A stretch of 64,000 nt of DNA from Flavobacterium sp. (GCA_014379405.1 JACMLU010000018.1:186001-250000), one strand, 5' to 3'; counted from the first letter of the stretch, positions 35,525 to 45,219 are shown. Notes: a model not told the origin generated them from the sequence alone. A program made the numbers and translations.

Positions 35525-36400
35525 TTAGCTGCTCAACATCGTCTTTCTATATTGGGAAGGAACATAACCCGTATTTTTTTTAAATGTTTTATTGAAATGG
35601 GAAATAGTCTCAAAACCACATTGGATGCTTAATTGTGAAATGCTGATGTCTTCCATCAGCAATAGTTTGCAGGCATAACCAATCCGCATATCCAAAATAT
35701 AGTTTTTAAAGGATTTGCCCGTTTTACTTTTAAAATATCGGCAAAATGCGGAAGCATTCATCGCAGCAAAAGAGGCAATTTCTTCAAGGCTGATATTGCG
35801 AGTATAGTTTTTATTCAAATAGGAAATAACTTTGTCAATTCTTGCTGTGTCATATATGGTTTCGTTGACAAAATCAGTGGTAGAAATAGTTTGTCTATTC
35901 TCGGTTTCCGACATTTCTTTGAGAATTTCCAAAAAAAGCATCATTTGATTCAAACCGTTTTCCAATGGAATTTTTTCCATTAAATCCTGCAATTTTGGAA
36001 TGCTGGCTGCGGCAAAATAAATTCCTCTTTGCGATTCCTGAAACAGATTCTTTATCTTGATAAAATGCGAATAATGATTGATGGCATAATACATGAATTC
36101 TTTTTCAAACTGGATTATGGTGCCCTTGACCCTTAAATCGGCATTACCGGAATGATACGCGTCATCGCTTTTCATGAAATGAGGCAAATTAGAACCAATG
36201 AGCAAAATGTCGCCAGCTTGAAATTTGGTAATGCTATTTCCCAAAAATCGAGTTCCCGTTCCTTCTTTGATATATATGATTTCATATTCCGAATGAAAAT
36301 GTAATGGATATGAAAAATGCTCATAGTCAAAAAATCTTGCTTTCAGTGGTGAAGACTTCGAAATAGGAAGTCGTTCGTTGATAATTACTCTCATTGTCAA
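35525..36400 (-). CDS. AraC-family transcriptional regulator
   Basis: 291 residues. N-terminal cupin (YPLHFHSEYEIIYIKEGTGT near residues 32-51, DILLIGSNLPHFM), which usually binds a sugar. Two C-terminal helix-turn-helix motifs (about 190-285): ISLEEIASFAAMNASAFCRY and ISQLSIQCGFETISHFNKTF. It is divergent from the mannonate oxidoreductase gene with a 106-bp gap, suggesting it governs the uronic acid genes. A -7 core for this gene may be TATTTTTG on the minus strand at 36415-36422. The C-terminal RKTMLSS could be a frame-shifted version of the RKDDVEQ-type end seen in relatives; that is inference. Confidence 0.9.
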   Translation of the reverse strand: MTMRVIINERLPISKSSPLKARFFDYEHFSYPLHFHSEYEIIYIKEGTGTRFLGNSITKFQAGDILLIGSNLPHFMKSDDAYHSGNADLRVKGTIIQFEKEFMYYAINHYSHFIKIKNLFQESQRGIYFAAASIPKLQDLMEKIPLENGLNQMMLFLEILKEMSETENRQTISTTDFVNETIYDTARIDKVISYLNKNYTRNISLEEIASFAAMNASAFCRYFKSKTGKSFKNYILDMRIGYACKLLLMEDISISQLSIQCGFETISHFNKTFKKNTGYVPSQYRKTMLSS

Positions 36401-36470
36401 TACGCTTTAATTTGCAAAAATAGAATCAGTATATGCAAATTTAGGAAATAAAATTAGTATTGCTTCTACT

Positions 36471-36478
36471 TAAATTTG
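36471..36478 (+). promoter_or_regulatory. -7 core for the mannonate oxidoreductase-uxuA operon
   Basis: TAAATTTG matches TAnnTTTG and lies 29 bp before the first ATG. A clear -33 TTG at standard distance is lacking, which would fit an activator-dependent promoter next to an AraC gene. Confidence 0.4.
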
Positions 36479-36506
36479 TATGTAGAAATCTAAAAATAAA
36501 CAAGAT

Positions 36507-37322
36507 ATGAATGAAGCATTTAGTATTGAAGGAAAAACAGCCATAATAACCGGAGCTGGTGGAGTTCTGGGCGGAAGTATAGCAAAAAGTTTTTTACAAG
36601 CTGGAGCAAAAGTGGTAGCCATTGATATTCACGAAGAAAACCTTAACAAAAGAGTAGCCGAACTTTCCGCTTTCGGGAGTGATGTTATTGGAGTTGTGGG
36701 TAATGTCCTTGATATGGAGAGTCTGGAAAATGTAGCCAAAGAAGTATTAGCCAAATGGGGTCGAATTGACATATTATTGAATATTGCAGGAGGAAATCTT
36801 CCGGGAGCAACACTTATGCCTGACCAAGAATTTTTCGATATGAAAATTAGCGATTGGGACAAAGTAACCAGTCTAAACTTGAACGGAACCGTTTTCCCTA
36901 GCATGGTTTTTGGACGCGTAATGTCGAAACAAAAAAGCGGAAGCATCATCAACATGTCATCGATGGCGGCTTATTCAGCGATAACACGTGTTCCGGGTTA
37001 TTCGGTTGCCAAAACGGGAATCAGCAATTTCACCCAATGGTTGGCCACTGAAATGGCTTTGAAATATGGAGACGGCATTCGTGTAAACGCATTGGCACCA
37101 GGGTTTTTTATTGGCGACCAAAATCGCGCAGTGCTCATCAATCCTGATGGTTCACTTACGGACAGAAGCAAAAAAGTATTGGCCAAAACTCCAATGGGAC
37201 GTTTCGGAGACATCGCAGAATTGAACGGAACTGTCCAGTTTTTGTGTAGTGATGCGGCAAGTTTTATCACCGGAGTCGTGTTGCCGGTTGATGGTGGTTT
37301 TAGTGCATTTAGCGGAGTATAG
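36507..37322 (+). CDS. SDR-family D-mannonate oxidoreductase (fructuronate reductase)
   Basis: 271 residues, cytoplasmic short-chain dehydrogenase. Cofactor motif TGAGGVLGGSIAKSF near residue 15, NIAGG in place of NNAG near 91, catalytic Ser in NMSSMAAYSA and YxxxK in GYSVAKTGISN near residue 165. The end FITGVVLPVDGGFSAFSGV is canonical. Members fused in operons with uxuA reduce D-fructuronate to D-mannonate. The pairing with uxuA 2 bp downstream is the main reason for the specific call; uronates would come from glucuronoxylan or pectin. Confidence 0.85.
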   Translation: MNEAFSIEGKTAIITGAGGVLGGSIAKSFLQAGAKVVAIDIHEENLNKRVAELSAFGSDVIGVVGNVLDMESLENVAKEVLAKWGRIDILLNIAGGNLPGATLMPDQEFFDMKISDWDKVTSLNLNGTVFPSMVFGRVMSKQKSGSIINMSSMAAYSAITRVPGYSVAKTGISNFTQWLATEMALKYGDGIRVNALAPGFFIGDQNRAVLINPDGSLTDRSKKVLAKTPMGRFGDIAELNGTVQFLCSDAASFITGVVLPVDGGFSAFSGV

Positions 37323-37324
37323 TT

Positions 37325-38494
37325 ATGGAAAAAACATGGAGATGGTTTGGCAAAAAGGATAAAATAGCTTTATCAATGCTACGAGAAATTGGAGTAGAAG
37401 GCATAGTTTCGGCTTTGCACGATATTCCAAACGGCGAAATATGGACAGAGGAAGCTATTCTGGATTTAAAAAATTATATCGAAGCGACAGGATTGCGATG
37501 GTCGGTTATTGAGAGTCTTCCGGTGAGCGAAGGCATAAAAAACAACGCTCCAAACAGAGATAAACTTATCGACAATTATATTGTCAGTCTTGAAAATCTT
37601 GGAAAATGTGGCTTGAAAACAATTTGTTATAATTTTATGCCCGTTATCGATTGGATTCGAACTGACCTGGAATACAAATTGGAAGACGGCACTTCTACTC
37701 TCTTTTTCGACAAAATCAAATTTGCTTATTTTGACATCTTGATTCTCAATCGAAAAGATGCTGATAAAGAATATACCAACGAAGAATTAGCCAAAGTTTA
37801 CGAACTGGACAAAACCATTACCGAAGCCGAAAAAGAGCAATTGATAGACACTATTATTGTAAAAACACAAGGTTTTATCAATGGCAACATCAAAGCGGGA
37901 GATCAAAATCCGGTGGCAATATTCAACAAGCTGCTTGCCGTTTATGACAACATCGATAAAAATGAATTACGTGAAAACTTGCGTTATTTCTTGAACCGAA
38001 TAATGCCGGTTTGCGAACAATATGGCATTAAGATGTGTATTCATCCAGACGATCCACCTTTTCAAATGTTGGGTTTACCACGTATTGTAACCAACGAAGA
38101 AGACATTCAATGGATTTTGGATGCTGTTGACAATCCACATAATGGACTGACTTTTTGTGCTGGTTCTTTGAGTACTGGTTTACAGAATAATGTTCCTGAA
38201 TTGGCACGAAAATTTGCTTCACGAACGCATTTTGTACATTTAAGAAGCACCGAAACTTTGGAAGGAGGCAATTTCATTGAAGCACCTCATCTGGAAGGAC
38301 GTGGACATTTAATAGAATTGGTTAAAATATTTGATACTGAAAATTCTAAATTACCTATGCGTGTCGATCACGGTCGAATGATGTTGGGTGATGAAGACAA
38401 AGGATACAATCCCGGCTATTCGTTTCATGGCCGAATGTTTGCTTTGGCACAAATTGATGGTGTGATGGCAACTTTCCAGCATTTAAAAAAATAA
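37325..38494 (+). CDS. uxuA: Mannonate dehydratase
   Basis: 389 residues, TIM-barrel metal-dependent dehydratase. Opening MEKTWRWFGKKDKIALSMLR is typical of UxuA. Catalytic-site regions are CIHPDDPPFQMLGLPRIV, GLTFCAGSLS, THFVHLRSTE and MRVDHGRMMLGDE. It removes water from D-mannonate to give 2-keto-3-deoxygluconate. Translationally close to the preceding gene (2-bp gap). The next steps (kdgK, kdgA) and uxaC are outside this window. A terminator follows at 38514. Confidence 0.96.
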   Translation: MEKTWRWFGKKDKIALSMLREIGVEGIVSALHDIPNGEIWTEEAILDLKNYIEATGLRWSVIESLPVSEGIKNNAPNRDKLIDNYIVSLENLGKCGLKTICYNFMPVIDWIRTDLEYKLEDGTSTLFFDKIKFAYFDILILNRKDADKEYTNEELAKVYELDKTITEAEKEQLIDTIIVKTQGFINGNIKAGDQNPVAIFNKLLAVYDNIDKNELRENLRYFLNRIMPVCEQYGIKMCIHPDDPPFQMLGLPRIVTNEEDIQWILDAVDNPHNGLTFCAGSLSTGLQNNVPELARKFASRTHFVHLRSTETLEGGNFIEAPHLEGRGHLIELVKIFDTENSKLPMRVDHGRMMLGDEDKGYNPGYSFHGRMFALAQIDGVMATFQHLKK

Positions 38495-38513
38495 TACGAC
38501 CATCCAAAATATC

Positions 38514-38550
38514 AAAAAGCCTTAAAATGATGAATTTTAAGGCTTTTTTT
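38514..38550 (+). terminator. Terminator after uxuA
   Basis: A 14-bp perfect stem (38514-38527 with 38535-38548) ends in a run of seven T residues. Confidence 0.88.
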
Positions 38551-38725
38551 ATTTTAAATCAAAACAAAAAACCACTGAACACTACAACAATCAAACATTA
38601 GCTATTTTAACTATAATTTTAAGTTTAAAAGAATTAAAAACAGGTATTGATTCATAAAAAACAAGCATTGGAACCAAGAGTTACAAAAAAGGAAAAAAAT
38701 TATTCAAAAAATCGAGTAGGTTTGA

Positions 38726-38733
38726 TATATTTG
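38726..38733 (+). promoter_or_regulatory. -7 core for the acetate permease gene
   Basis: TATATTTG is an exact match to TAnnTTTG, about 100 bp before the permease ATG. No matching -33 TTG is seen. The rest of the 38551-38831 gap shows nothing recognisable. Confidence 0.45.
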
Positions 38734-38831
38734 TGAAGTAGCATTCAAATTGAATGCTGAATTTATTATAAATGAACCAAACATCAATTACTATAAACTA
38801 ACAAAAACCAATTTATTTATTTTTAAAACTT

Positions 38832-39392
38832 ATGGAACAAATTATCAAAGACACAACAGCCAACCCAGCACCATTAGGCCTTTTTGGCTTCGGAATGACA
38901 ACCATTTTATTAAACATCCATAATGCGGGATTCTTCGAACTCAATGCAATGATTATGGGGATGGGAATCTTTTTTGGAGGAATGCAACAAGTTATTGCAG
39001 GAATAATGGAATGGAAGAAAGGAAATATTTTTGCTATGTCTGCATTTACCTCTTATGGGTTTTTCTGGATATCGCTTGTTGCCCTATGGCTTTTGCCTTT
39101 GGCGGGAGTGACAAAACCTGACGGTGCTTCAATGGGATGCTATTTAGGATTGTGGGGTTTATTCACATTGGCCTTTTTTATAGGAACACTGAACGGAAAC
39201 ACTATAGGAAAACTTATTTTTGGTTCTTTAGTCATTCTTTTTGCATTATTGTCCGTAGCTAGTTTTACTGGGAACGAAAACATTCATACCTTTGCAGGAT
39301 ATGAAGGTATTTTATGCGGCTCCTTTGCTTTTTATGAAGCAGCTGCCTTAATCATAAATGAAAAATTAGGAAGAGAAGTATTGCCACTATAA
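38832..39392 (+). CDS. satP: Acetate uptake transporter (GPR1/FUN34/YaaH family)
   Basis: 186 residues, six predicted transmembrane helices. The family signature NPAPLGLFGFGMTTILLN sits at residues 11-28 (NPAPLGL is diagnostic). Inner-membrane acetate/succinate-proton carrier. It lies 116 bp before acetyl-CoA synthetase, making an acetate scavenging pair. Confidence 0.93.
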   Translation: MEQIIKDTTANPAPLGLFGFGMTTILLNIHNAGFFELNAMIMGMGIFFGGMQQVIAGIMEWKKGNIFAMSAFTSYGFFWISLVALWLLPLAGVTKPDGASMGCYLGLWGLFTLAFFIGTLNGNTIGKLIFGSLVILFALLSVASFTGNENIHTFAGYEGILCGSFAFYEAAALIINEKLGREVLPL

Positions 39393-39508
39393 AAATACAA
39401 ACTTCTTCTTTTTACATAACAACCTATCTGCTATTCGATGGCGATAGGTTTTTAAATTTGTTGACTTAACATTTAAAACTAAGACTTTTAAACTAGAAAA
39501 AATTAAAC

Positions 39509-41416
39509 ATGAGTTACTATAAAATAGAAAATCTAGAACAATACTTCAAACACTACAATAAATCCATTCGTGAGCCAAGAAAATTTTGGAGTAAAATTGC
39601 TTCTGAAAACTTTACTTGGTACCAAGAATCCGAAAAAATAATGGAGTTTGATATGGCCGAAGCCAAAATACAATGGTTTGTAGATGCAAAGGTAAATATC
39701 GTAAAGAACTGCCTTGACAGACACCTTTCTAAAAGAGGAGAAAAAACAGCCATCATTTTTGAACCAAACAATCCAGGTGATGCTGCTCAACATATTACGT
39801 ATAACGATTTGTATGTTAGAGTTTCGAAAATGGCCAATGTGCTTCGCGAACAAGGTATTGAGAAAGGGGATAGAGTTTGTATTTATTTGCCAATGATTCC
39901 AGAATTGGCCGTTTCTGTTTTGGCTTGTGCCAGAATTGGAGCTATTCACTCGGTTGTATTTGCAGGTTTTTCTGCCTCTGCCGTGGCAGCAAGAATCAAC
40001 GATAGCGAATGTAAAATGGTCATCACTTCAGATGGTGGTTTTAGAGGCGAAAAAACAATTGATTTAAAAGGAATCATCGACGATGCTTTAACAAGTTGCC
40101 CTTCTGTCGAAAAAGTTTTGGTAGTTAAAAGAACCAACGCTGAAATAACAATGAAAGAAGGTCGTGACCAATGGTTGCAACCACTTTTAAACGAAGCATC
40201 AGACAATAATGTGGCCGAAATTATGGACGCAGAAGATCCTTTGTTCATCCTTTACACTTCTGGTTCAACAGGAAAACCAAAAGGAATGGTGCATACTACT
40301 GCTGGATATATGGTTTACACTGCTTATTCTTTCAAGAATGTATTTAGTTATGAAGAAAATGATGTTTTCTGGTGTACTGCAGATATTGGTTGGATTACCG
40401 GACATTCCTACATATTATACGGACCATTATTGAATGGTGCCACTACCGTAATTTACGAAGGAGTACCAACCTACCCTGACTTTAGTCGTTTTTGGGAAAT
40501 CATCGAAAAACATAAAGTAACACAATTTTATACCGCACCAACAGCCATTCGTGCTTTGGCAAAAGAAAACTTGTCCTATGTGCAAAAATATCCATTAAAA
40601 TCATTAAAAGTTATTGGATCAGTTGGAGAACCAATCAATGAAGAAGCTTGGCACTGGTACAATGACCACGTTGGAGGAAAACGTTGTCCATTGGTTGATA
40701 CTTGGTGGCAAACGGAAACTGGTGGAATCTTGATTTCGGCACTTGCTTTTATAACTCCAACGAAACCAACTTATGCTTCCTTGCCATTACCTGGAATTCA
40801 AGCTGTTTTGATGGATGAAAAACGCAACGAAATAGAAGACAATCAAGTTACTGGAAGTCTTTGCATCAAATTTCCTTGGCCGGGAATTGCCAGAACCATT
40901 TGGGGTGATCATCAACGTTATAAAGACACTTATTTCAGTGCTTTCCCAGGTAAATATTTCACAGGTGACGGAGCTTTGCGCGATGAAGTTGGTTACTATA
41001 GAATTACGGGCCGTGTAGATGATGTCATCATTGTTTCGGGTCATAATCTAGGAACTGCACCAATCGAAGATGCTATAAACGAACATCCAGCAGTTGCAGA
41101 AAGTGCTATTGTAGGATTCCCACATGACATCAAAGGAAATGCTTTGTACGGTTTTGTAATTTTAAAAGAATCTGGTGAATACAGAGACCGAGAAAACCTT
41201 ATGAAAGAGATCAATCAACATGTAGCAGATCACATTGGACCTATTGCCAAGTTGGATAAAATTCAGTTTGTTTCTGGTTTACCAAAAACTCGTTCTGGTA
41301 AAATTATGCGTCGAATTCTTCGCAAAATTGCCGAAGGTGATTTCTCTAACTTTGGAGATACTTCTACTTTATTAAATCCAGAAATCGTGGATGAAATAAA
41401 AGAAGGAAAATTGTAA
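39509..41416 (+). CDS. acs: Acetyl-CoA synthetase (AMP-forming)
   Basis: 635 residues, normal for Acs. Adenylate-forming motifs: YTSGSTGKPKGMVHTTAGY near residue 250, WWQTETGG near 400, TGDGALRDEVGYYRITGR near 490, and the C-terminal hinge. Lys598 in KTRSGKIMRR is the catalytic lysine that protein acetylation controls in relatives. Activates acetate to acetyl-CoA. Together with the upstream permease it allows use of acetate, for instance that released from acetylated xylan or produced by overflow. Ends in a strong shared terminator. Confidence 0.97.
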   Translation: MSYYKIENLEQYFKHYNKSIREPRKFWSKIASENFTWYQESEKIMEFDMAEAKIQWFVDAKVNIVKNCLDRHLSKRGEKTAIIFEPNNPGDAAQHITYNDLYVRVSKMANVLREQGIEKGDRVCIYLPMIPELAVSVLACARIGAIHSVVFAGFSASAVAARINDSECKMVITSDGGFRGEKTIDLKGIIDDALTSCPSVEKVLVVKRTNAEITMKEGRDQWLQPLLNEASDNNVAEIMDAEDPLFILYTSGSTGKPKGMVHTTAGYMVYTAYSFKNVFSYEENDVFWCTADIGWITGHSYILYGPLLNGATTVIYEGVPTYPDFSRFWEIIEKHKVTQFYTAPTAIRALAKENLSYVQKYPLKSLKVIGSVGEPINEEAWHWYNDHVGGKRCPLVDTWWQTETGGILISALAFITPTKPTYASLPLPGIQAVLMDEKRNEIEDNQVTGSLCIKFPWPGIARTIWGDHQRYKDTYFSAFPGKYFTGDGALRDEVGYYRITGRVDDVIIVSGHNLGTAPIEDAINEHPAVAESAIVGFPHDIKGNALYGFVILKESGEYRDRENLMKEINQHVADHIGPIAKLDKIQFVSGLPKTRSGKIMRRILRKIAEGDFSNFGDTSTLLNPEIVDEIKEGKL

Positions 41417-41435
41417 AACGAAATATATTGCAATA

Positions 41436-41475
41436 AATAAGGGCTGTCTAAATTAGACAGCCCTTATTATTTTTA
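41436..41475. terminator. Bidirectional terminator between acs and the secreted amylase gene
   Basis: A perfect 16-bp stem (41436-41451 with 41453-41468) lies between converging genes, with T-rich sequence on the acs-distal side. The core arms match those of the hairpin at 44422 (AAGGGCTGT), so it may be a repeated type. Confidence 0.85.
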
Positions 41476-41485
41476 CAGCAATTTT

Positions 41486-44401
41486 TTATTGCTTTAACAG
41501 CTTCATAACTTTAACCTCACTGTTTTCGTTGAGTACTTTTACAACATAGATTCCTTTATTCAAATCACTGATAAAAAACTGATCCTCTTTGGACTGTTTA
41601 GCGTTGAAGCTTTTTACTAATTGTCCCGTGATAGAATAAATTTCAACTTTTGAAGTGTTGGTATTTAAAGTAAAATAATCCGTTGTTGGATTTGGGTATA
41701 AATAAATTTCGCCGTTCACTTCAAACTTGTCGGTTCCCAACGAAAAGGATTTATTTCCATAAATTCTATATCCACCAGCTTCGATGGCAATCGTTGCTGT
41801 TGTACTTGCGACCTGAACAGAAGTATTATCCATCAAGTTGTACCAAGTTCCCGTATAAGGGAAGTCTGGAATAACATTTTGGGTTGTCACATCTAAATTA
41901 GTAAGTACTACAATATTTCTCAATTGTGTGGAGGGCATCGAATTATCCCAAATAAACAATCTTGGCGTATATGTTCCGGATTGAATATCGAAGCCACTGT
42001 TGGCAGTAATTGCAGCATTAAATATTGGTTCTGTTGTTTTTAAGGCAATCATTTTGGCCCAATCAAAATAGATTTTATTTCTGTTTATATCTCCAAGCCA
42101 ATTGTTAACCCACTGAGGTTGCGGTTTTTTGTCTAATTTACAATCTCCACTCGGCACGCCTCCATCATAATCCGTGTTTACAGTACCATCATTACAAGTC
42201 CAAATAGACTTTTCCCAACCCAATTCACCAAAATGCCAAATCATTTTTGGCCCAGGAACCAAAAGGGATACGGCTCCAATGGCAGACATCCTTGACAAAG
42301 ACACATTCAAATTCTTTACATCATGAGCGGGATTAGAACTTTGACCGTATTGCAGGTTTTTATACATCAATCGTTCTTCGTCATGGCTTTCGGCGTAGCC
42401 CATCAATCTTTTTCCGGTAAATCCCCTACTGTCGTGCCCCATTCTTTCGATGTTTTTATCTCCGCTTTGACCCATTGATAATTCATTGTATCGATCGGTC
42501 ATTTTACCCCACATCATCACGCCTTTGCTTGGCGTTTCGGCTATTTTGTAATTTGCCCATTGTTGTTCTTCATTGTCATTGCCTAAATGTTCGAAAATAG
42601 CATAATGAGTTGGATCCAAACTCCAAGAATAATCGGCGTATTCTTTCAGAACATCCACTCTGTCTTGTTGGTAAATATTGGTACAATTATCCTGACCACC
42701 AGCAACTGAAGATGGACAATTTTGGGTAAAACCTTTGGTTAAATCCCAACGGAATCCATCAATTTTGTATTCTTCTATCCATTGTTTGATTACTCGTTTT
42801 ACATAGTTTTTTGTTCTGGGTTGTTGATGGTTGAAATCATTACCCACATTGTAACTGTGCATAGCTGCAACATTAAAATAAGGATTCTCGGAAGATGGAC
42901 CTCCCCAACCGTCGCCATCGGGATCATTCATCCACATTCTATCCATCGGGTTTCGCCCAAAAGCGTGATTCATTGCGACATCAAGGATTACCGCAATTCC
43001 ATTTTGATGACATAAATCTATGAACTCTTTTAGTTTTACACCCGTACCATAAGCCTTGTCTATAGCCATATGAAAAGAGGTGTTGTATCCCCAGCTTTCG
43101 TTTCCTTCAAACTCCATAACAGGCATTAATTCGATGGCATTTATTTTCAAATTTTTGAAATAATCGATTCTGTCAATAAGGTTTTGATAGCTTCTATTGG
43201 CATCAAAATCCCTAACCAAAACTTCGTAAACTACCAATTTGTCTTTTTCTGGTTTTACAAAATTGGTTGTTGACGTACTCCAAGCATAAGGTGATTGCCC
43301 AGTTTGCAAAACAGTGACCTCACGTTCTTGTCCTGCTGGATAAGTTGGAAGATTGGGATAATTCCCAACAGGAATCGATGCGTCTTCGTCTTGATTCAAA
43401 ACCAAGGTCGAATAAGGATCGGCTGTTTTCACTACGGAAGGCGTATTAGCAATAGGAGTTTCATCGACTACCCAATATTGGTACGTATAATTAGTTCCCG
43501 AAACCAAACCCGTCAATTCGAGCCAAAACTTGCCCGAAGTAATATCTTTTTTCATCGCATAAGTTGCTGTTGGCAGCCAATTATTGAAACTTCCAGCTAC
43601 ATAAACATAATCTTTTAGTGGAGCGTCCAATACCAAAGTCGCTTTTGTGGCATCTCCAGAATTGTAATTGATTCCGTCAACCAAACTTGCTGGCATTGCT
43701 TGAGAAACAGTTGTTGGATTGACAATTGCCGAGAATTTTTTTATAATTGTTGTTGCCCCTTGCGTGACTTCCAACTCGTAATTTTGATTCGCCGTGATAT
43801 TAGTGTGGGAATAACTAAAACTTGATGTGCTAGGATTCGTGTTAATAGAAATGCCATTGGCTTTTAAATTATAGCTGGCAACGCCATTCGTGTTGTTTGC
43901 AGCTATATTCAAACTTCCTCCTGATACAATTATATTGGCACTATTTTGCAACGGAGCGGTTAAGGTTACATTCATTAATCCTACCTCAACAAGAATGTCT
44001 TGGGATTTTTTGTCGCCTGTTCCATCTTTTGCTTTTATTAAAAATCCAATTTTTCCAATTCCAGTTGTATTGTAATACGTGGTAGGAGTTATTGTTTTGG
44101 TATAAGTATCAGTTCCTGCATTGTAGGTAAAACGACTTGCCTCATCAGAAGCATTCCAACTACCATTTAGCGGTGTTCCTTTTTGGGTAGTGTCATTCAA
44201 GTCAAAAGCCCAAGCCCACATATACAATGCATTACCGACAACTCCCCAATTGGCCTCGTTTATACTATTTCCATTAATGGTAATAGTCACTGCTGAAGTT
44301 TCCTCAAATGAAGCTGGGTTTACAGAATAAGTAACCGTTTGCTGTTGGGCAGAAGCTACGATTGACGAAAAAAACAAGAATAAAAGTGTAATATTTTTCA
44401 T
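41486..44401 (-). CDS. Secreted GH13 alpha-amylase with T9SS sorting domain
   Basis: 971 residues. Signal peptide (LLFLFFSSIVASAQ). Residues about 20-230 hold two beta-rich starch-binding/Ig-like modules, and about 245-330 an E-set/CBM48-like domain (YVYVAGSFNNWLPTATYAM). The GH13 barrel follows: nucleophile Asp553 in DGFRWDLTKGF, acid/base Glu604 in AIFEHLGNDNEEQ, and Asp674 in YAESHDEERLMY. The last 75 residues (IYLYPNPTTDYFTLN to MKLLKQ) are a T9SS type A sorting domain, so it is exported to the cell surface or medium. Role: first cuts in starch or glycogen for the SusCDE importer. It is last in the susC-susD-susE unit, beyond a hairpin at 44422 that may lower its expression. Confidence 0.94.
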   Translation of the reverse strand: MKNITLLFLFFSSIVASAQQQTVTYSVNPASFEETSAVTITINGNSINEANWGVVGNALYMWAWAFDLNDTTQKGTPLNGSWNASDEASRFTYNAGTDTYTKTITPTTYYNTTGIGKIGFLIKAKDGTGDKKSQDILVEVGLMNVTLTAPLQNSANIIVSGGSLNIAANNTNGVASYNLKANGISINTNPSTSSFSYSHTNITANQNYELEVTQGATTIIKKFSAIVNPTTVSQAMPASLVDGINYNSGDATKATLVLDAPLKDYVYVAGSFNNWLPTATYAMKKDITSGKFWLELTGLVSGTNYTYQYWVVDETPIANTPSVVKTADPYSTLVLNQDEDASIPVGNYPNLPTYPAGQEREVTVLQTGQSPYAWSTSTTNFVKPEKDKLVVYEVLVRDFDANRSYQNLIDRIDYFKNLKINAIELMPVMEFEGNESWGYNTSFHMAIDKAYGTGVKLKEFIDLCHQNGIAVILDVAMNHAFGRNPMDRMWMNDPDGDGWGGPSSENPYFNVAAMHSYNVGNDFNHQQPRTKNYVKRVIKQWIEEYKIDGFRWDLTKGFTQNCPSSVAGGQDNCTNIYQQDRVDVLKEYADYSWSLDPTHYAIFEHLGNDNEEQQWANYKIAETPSKGVMMWGKMTDRYNELSMGQSGDKNIERMGHDSRGFTGKRLMGYAESHDEERLMYKNLQYGQSSNPAHDVKNLNVSLSRMSAIGAVSLLVPGPKMIWHFGELGWEKSIWTCNDGTVNTDYDGGVPSGDCKLDKKPQPQWVNNWLGDINRNKIYFDWAKMIALKTTEPIFNAAITANSGFDIQSGTYTPRLFIWDNSMPSTQLRNIVVLTNLDVTTQNVIPDFPYTGTWYNLMDNTSVQVASTTATIAIEAGGYRIYGNKSFSLGTDKFEVNGEIYLYPNPTTDYFTLNTNTSKVEIYSITGQLVKSFNAKQSKEDQFFISDLNKGIYVVKVLNENSEVKVMKLLKQ

Positions 44402-44421
44402 AATTTTCTGGTATTAAGAAA

Positions 44422-44452
44422 AAAAAGGGCTGTTAAAAAAACAGCCCTTTTT
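44422..44452. terminator. Hairpin between susE and the GH13 gene
   Basis: A 13-bp stem (44422-44434 with 44440-44452) flanked by A and T runs is a terminator-like structure within the - strand unit. It may attenuate read-through from susCDE into the amylase gene. Confidence 0.75.
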
Positions 44453-44469
44453 CACTACTAAACAACTAA

Positions 44470-45219
44470 CTAATTTTTTTTGATTGTATAAGTTTTTGCA
44501 GTAAAATCAACTACTATTGTATAGCTGCCCGCAACGGTAATTGGAATATTGGCTCCGCCAGCTTCAAGACTCAAGTTTTTTCCATCATCACCATAGTTAA
44601 GAGTCCAAGAATCGTCCAGTCTGAATTTAAACTCCCCTACAACCATATTCATTGTGGTAGAATATTTTTTTGTTGCTAAATCATAATCCAAATTTGTGTC
44701 TGAATCCCATCCAGTTGGAGTTGCACTACCAATAATACCCCAGTTAGGCCATGCTGGATATGGAGTTACTTTTATAGTGTACGTATTAGATATTTGTGGT
44801 GTACTTGCCACACCTCCAATAGTAGATTTTACTCTAATATCGATGCTGTTCTCTACGAAAGGTTTGAATCCTGCATCTAATACCGCAGAATTTAATTCTG
44901 CTACCGTGAAGTTTTTGAATGTACTTGTAGAAACTCCCGCTACCGAAGGAGTGGCAAAATTAGTTCCTGTTTTTGCTATTTCAATAGAATAGTTCACTAC
45001 AGTAGGAGCTCCATCATAAGTTGCTTTTTCCCAAACAACCGAAGTTGCCATATCTGCCTCTTTATTTTTATCAAGAACAATAATTAAATCCGATTTTGGA
45101 GTAAGTAATACAGGGGCTGTTCCTTTTACGATTACAGGTCTGTTTTCAACATCGTCACCTGAACAAGATATGGCTAGTACGCTTATAAAAGCGATTAAAA
45201 TTTTATTTAGATTTTTCAT
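44470..45219 (-). CDS. SusE-like starch-binding lipoprotein
   Basis: 249 residues. Lipoprotein signal ISVLAISC-SGDD. The N-terminal SusE-type domain begins APVLLTPKSDLIIVLDKNKE (residues about 35-130). One C-terminal starch-binding module follows (WPNWGIIGSATPTGWDSD to YTIKKN). Classical SusE and SusF carry two or three binding modules and are longer, so this is a minimal form. Outer-membrane surface glycan binding for the SusCD complex. Gene order susC-susD-susE is canonical. Confidence 0.88.
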   Translation of the reverse strand: MKNLNKILIAFISVLAISCSGDDVENRPVIVKGTAPVLLTPKSDLIIVLDKNKEADMATSVVWEKATYDGAPTVVNYSIEIAKTGTNFATPSVAGVSTSTFKNFTVAELNSAVLDAGFKPFVENSIDIRVKSTIGGVASTPQISNTYTIKVTPYPAWPNWGIIGSATPTGWDSDTNLDYDLATKKYSTTMNMVVGEFKFRLDDSWTLNYGDDGKNLSLEAGGANIPITVAGSYTIVVDFTAKTYTIKKN

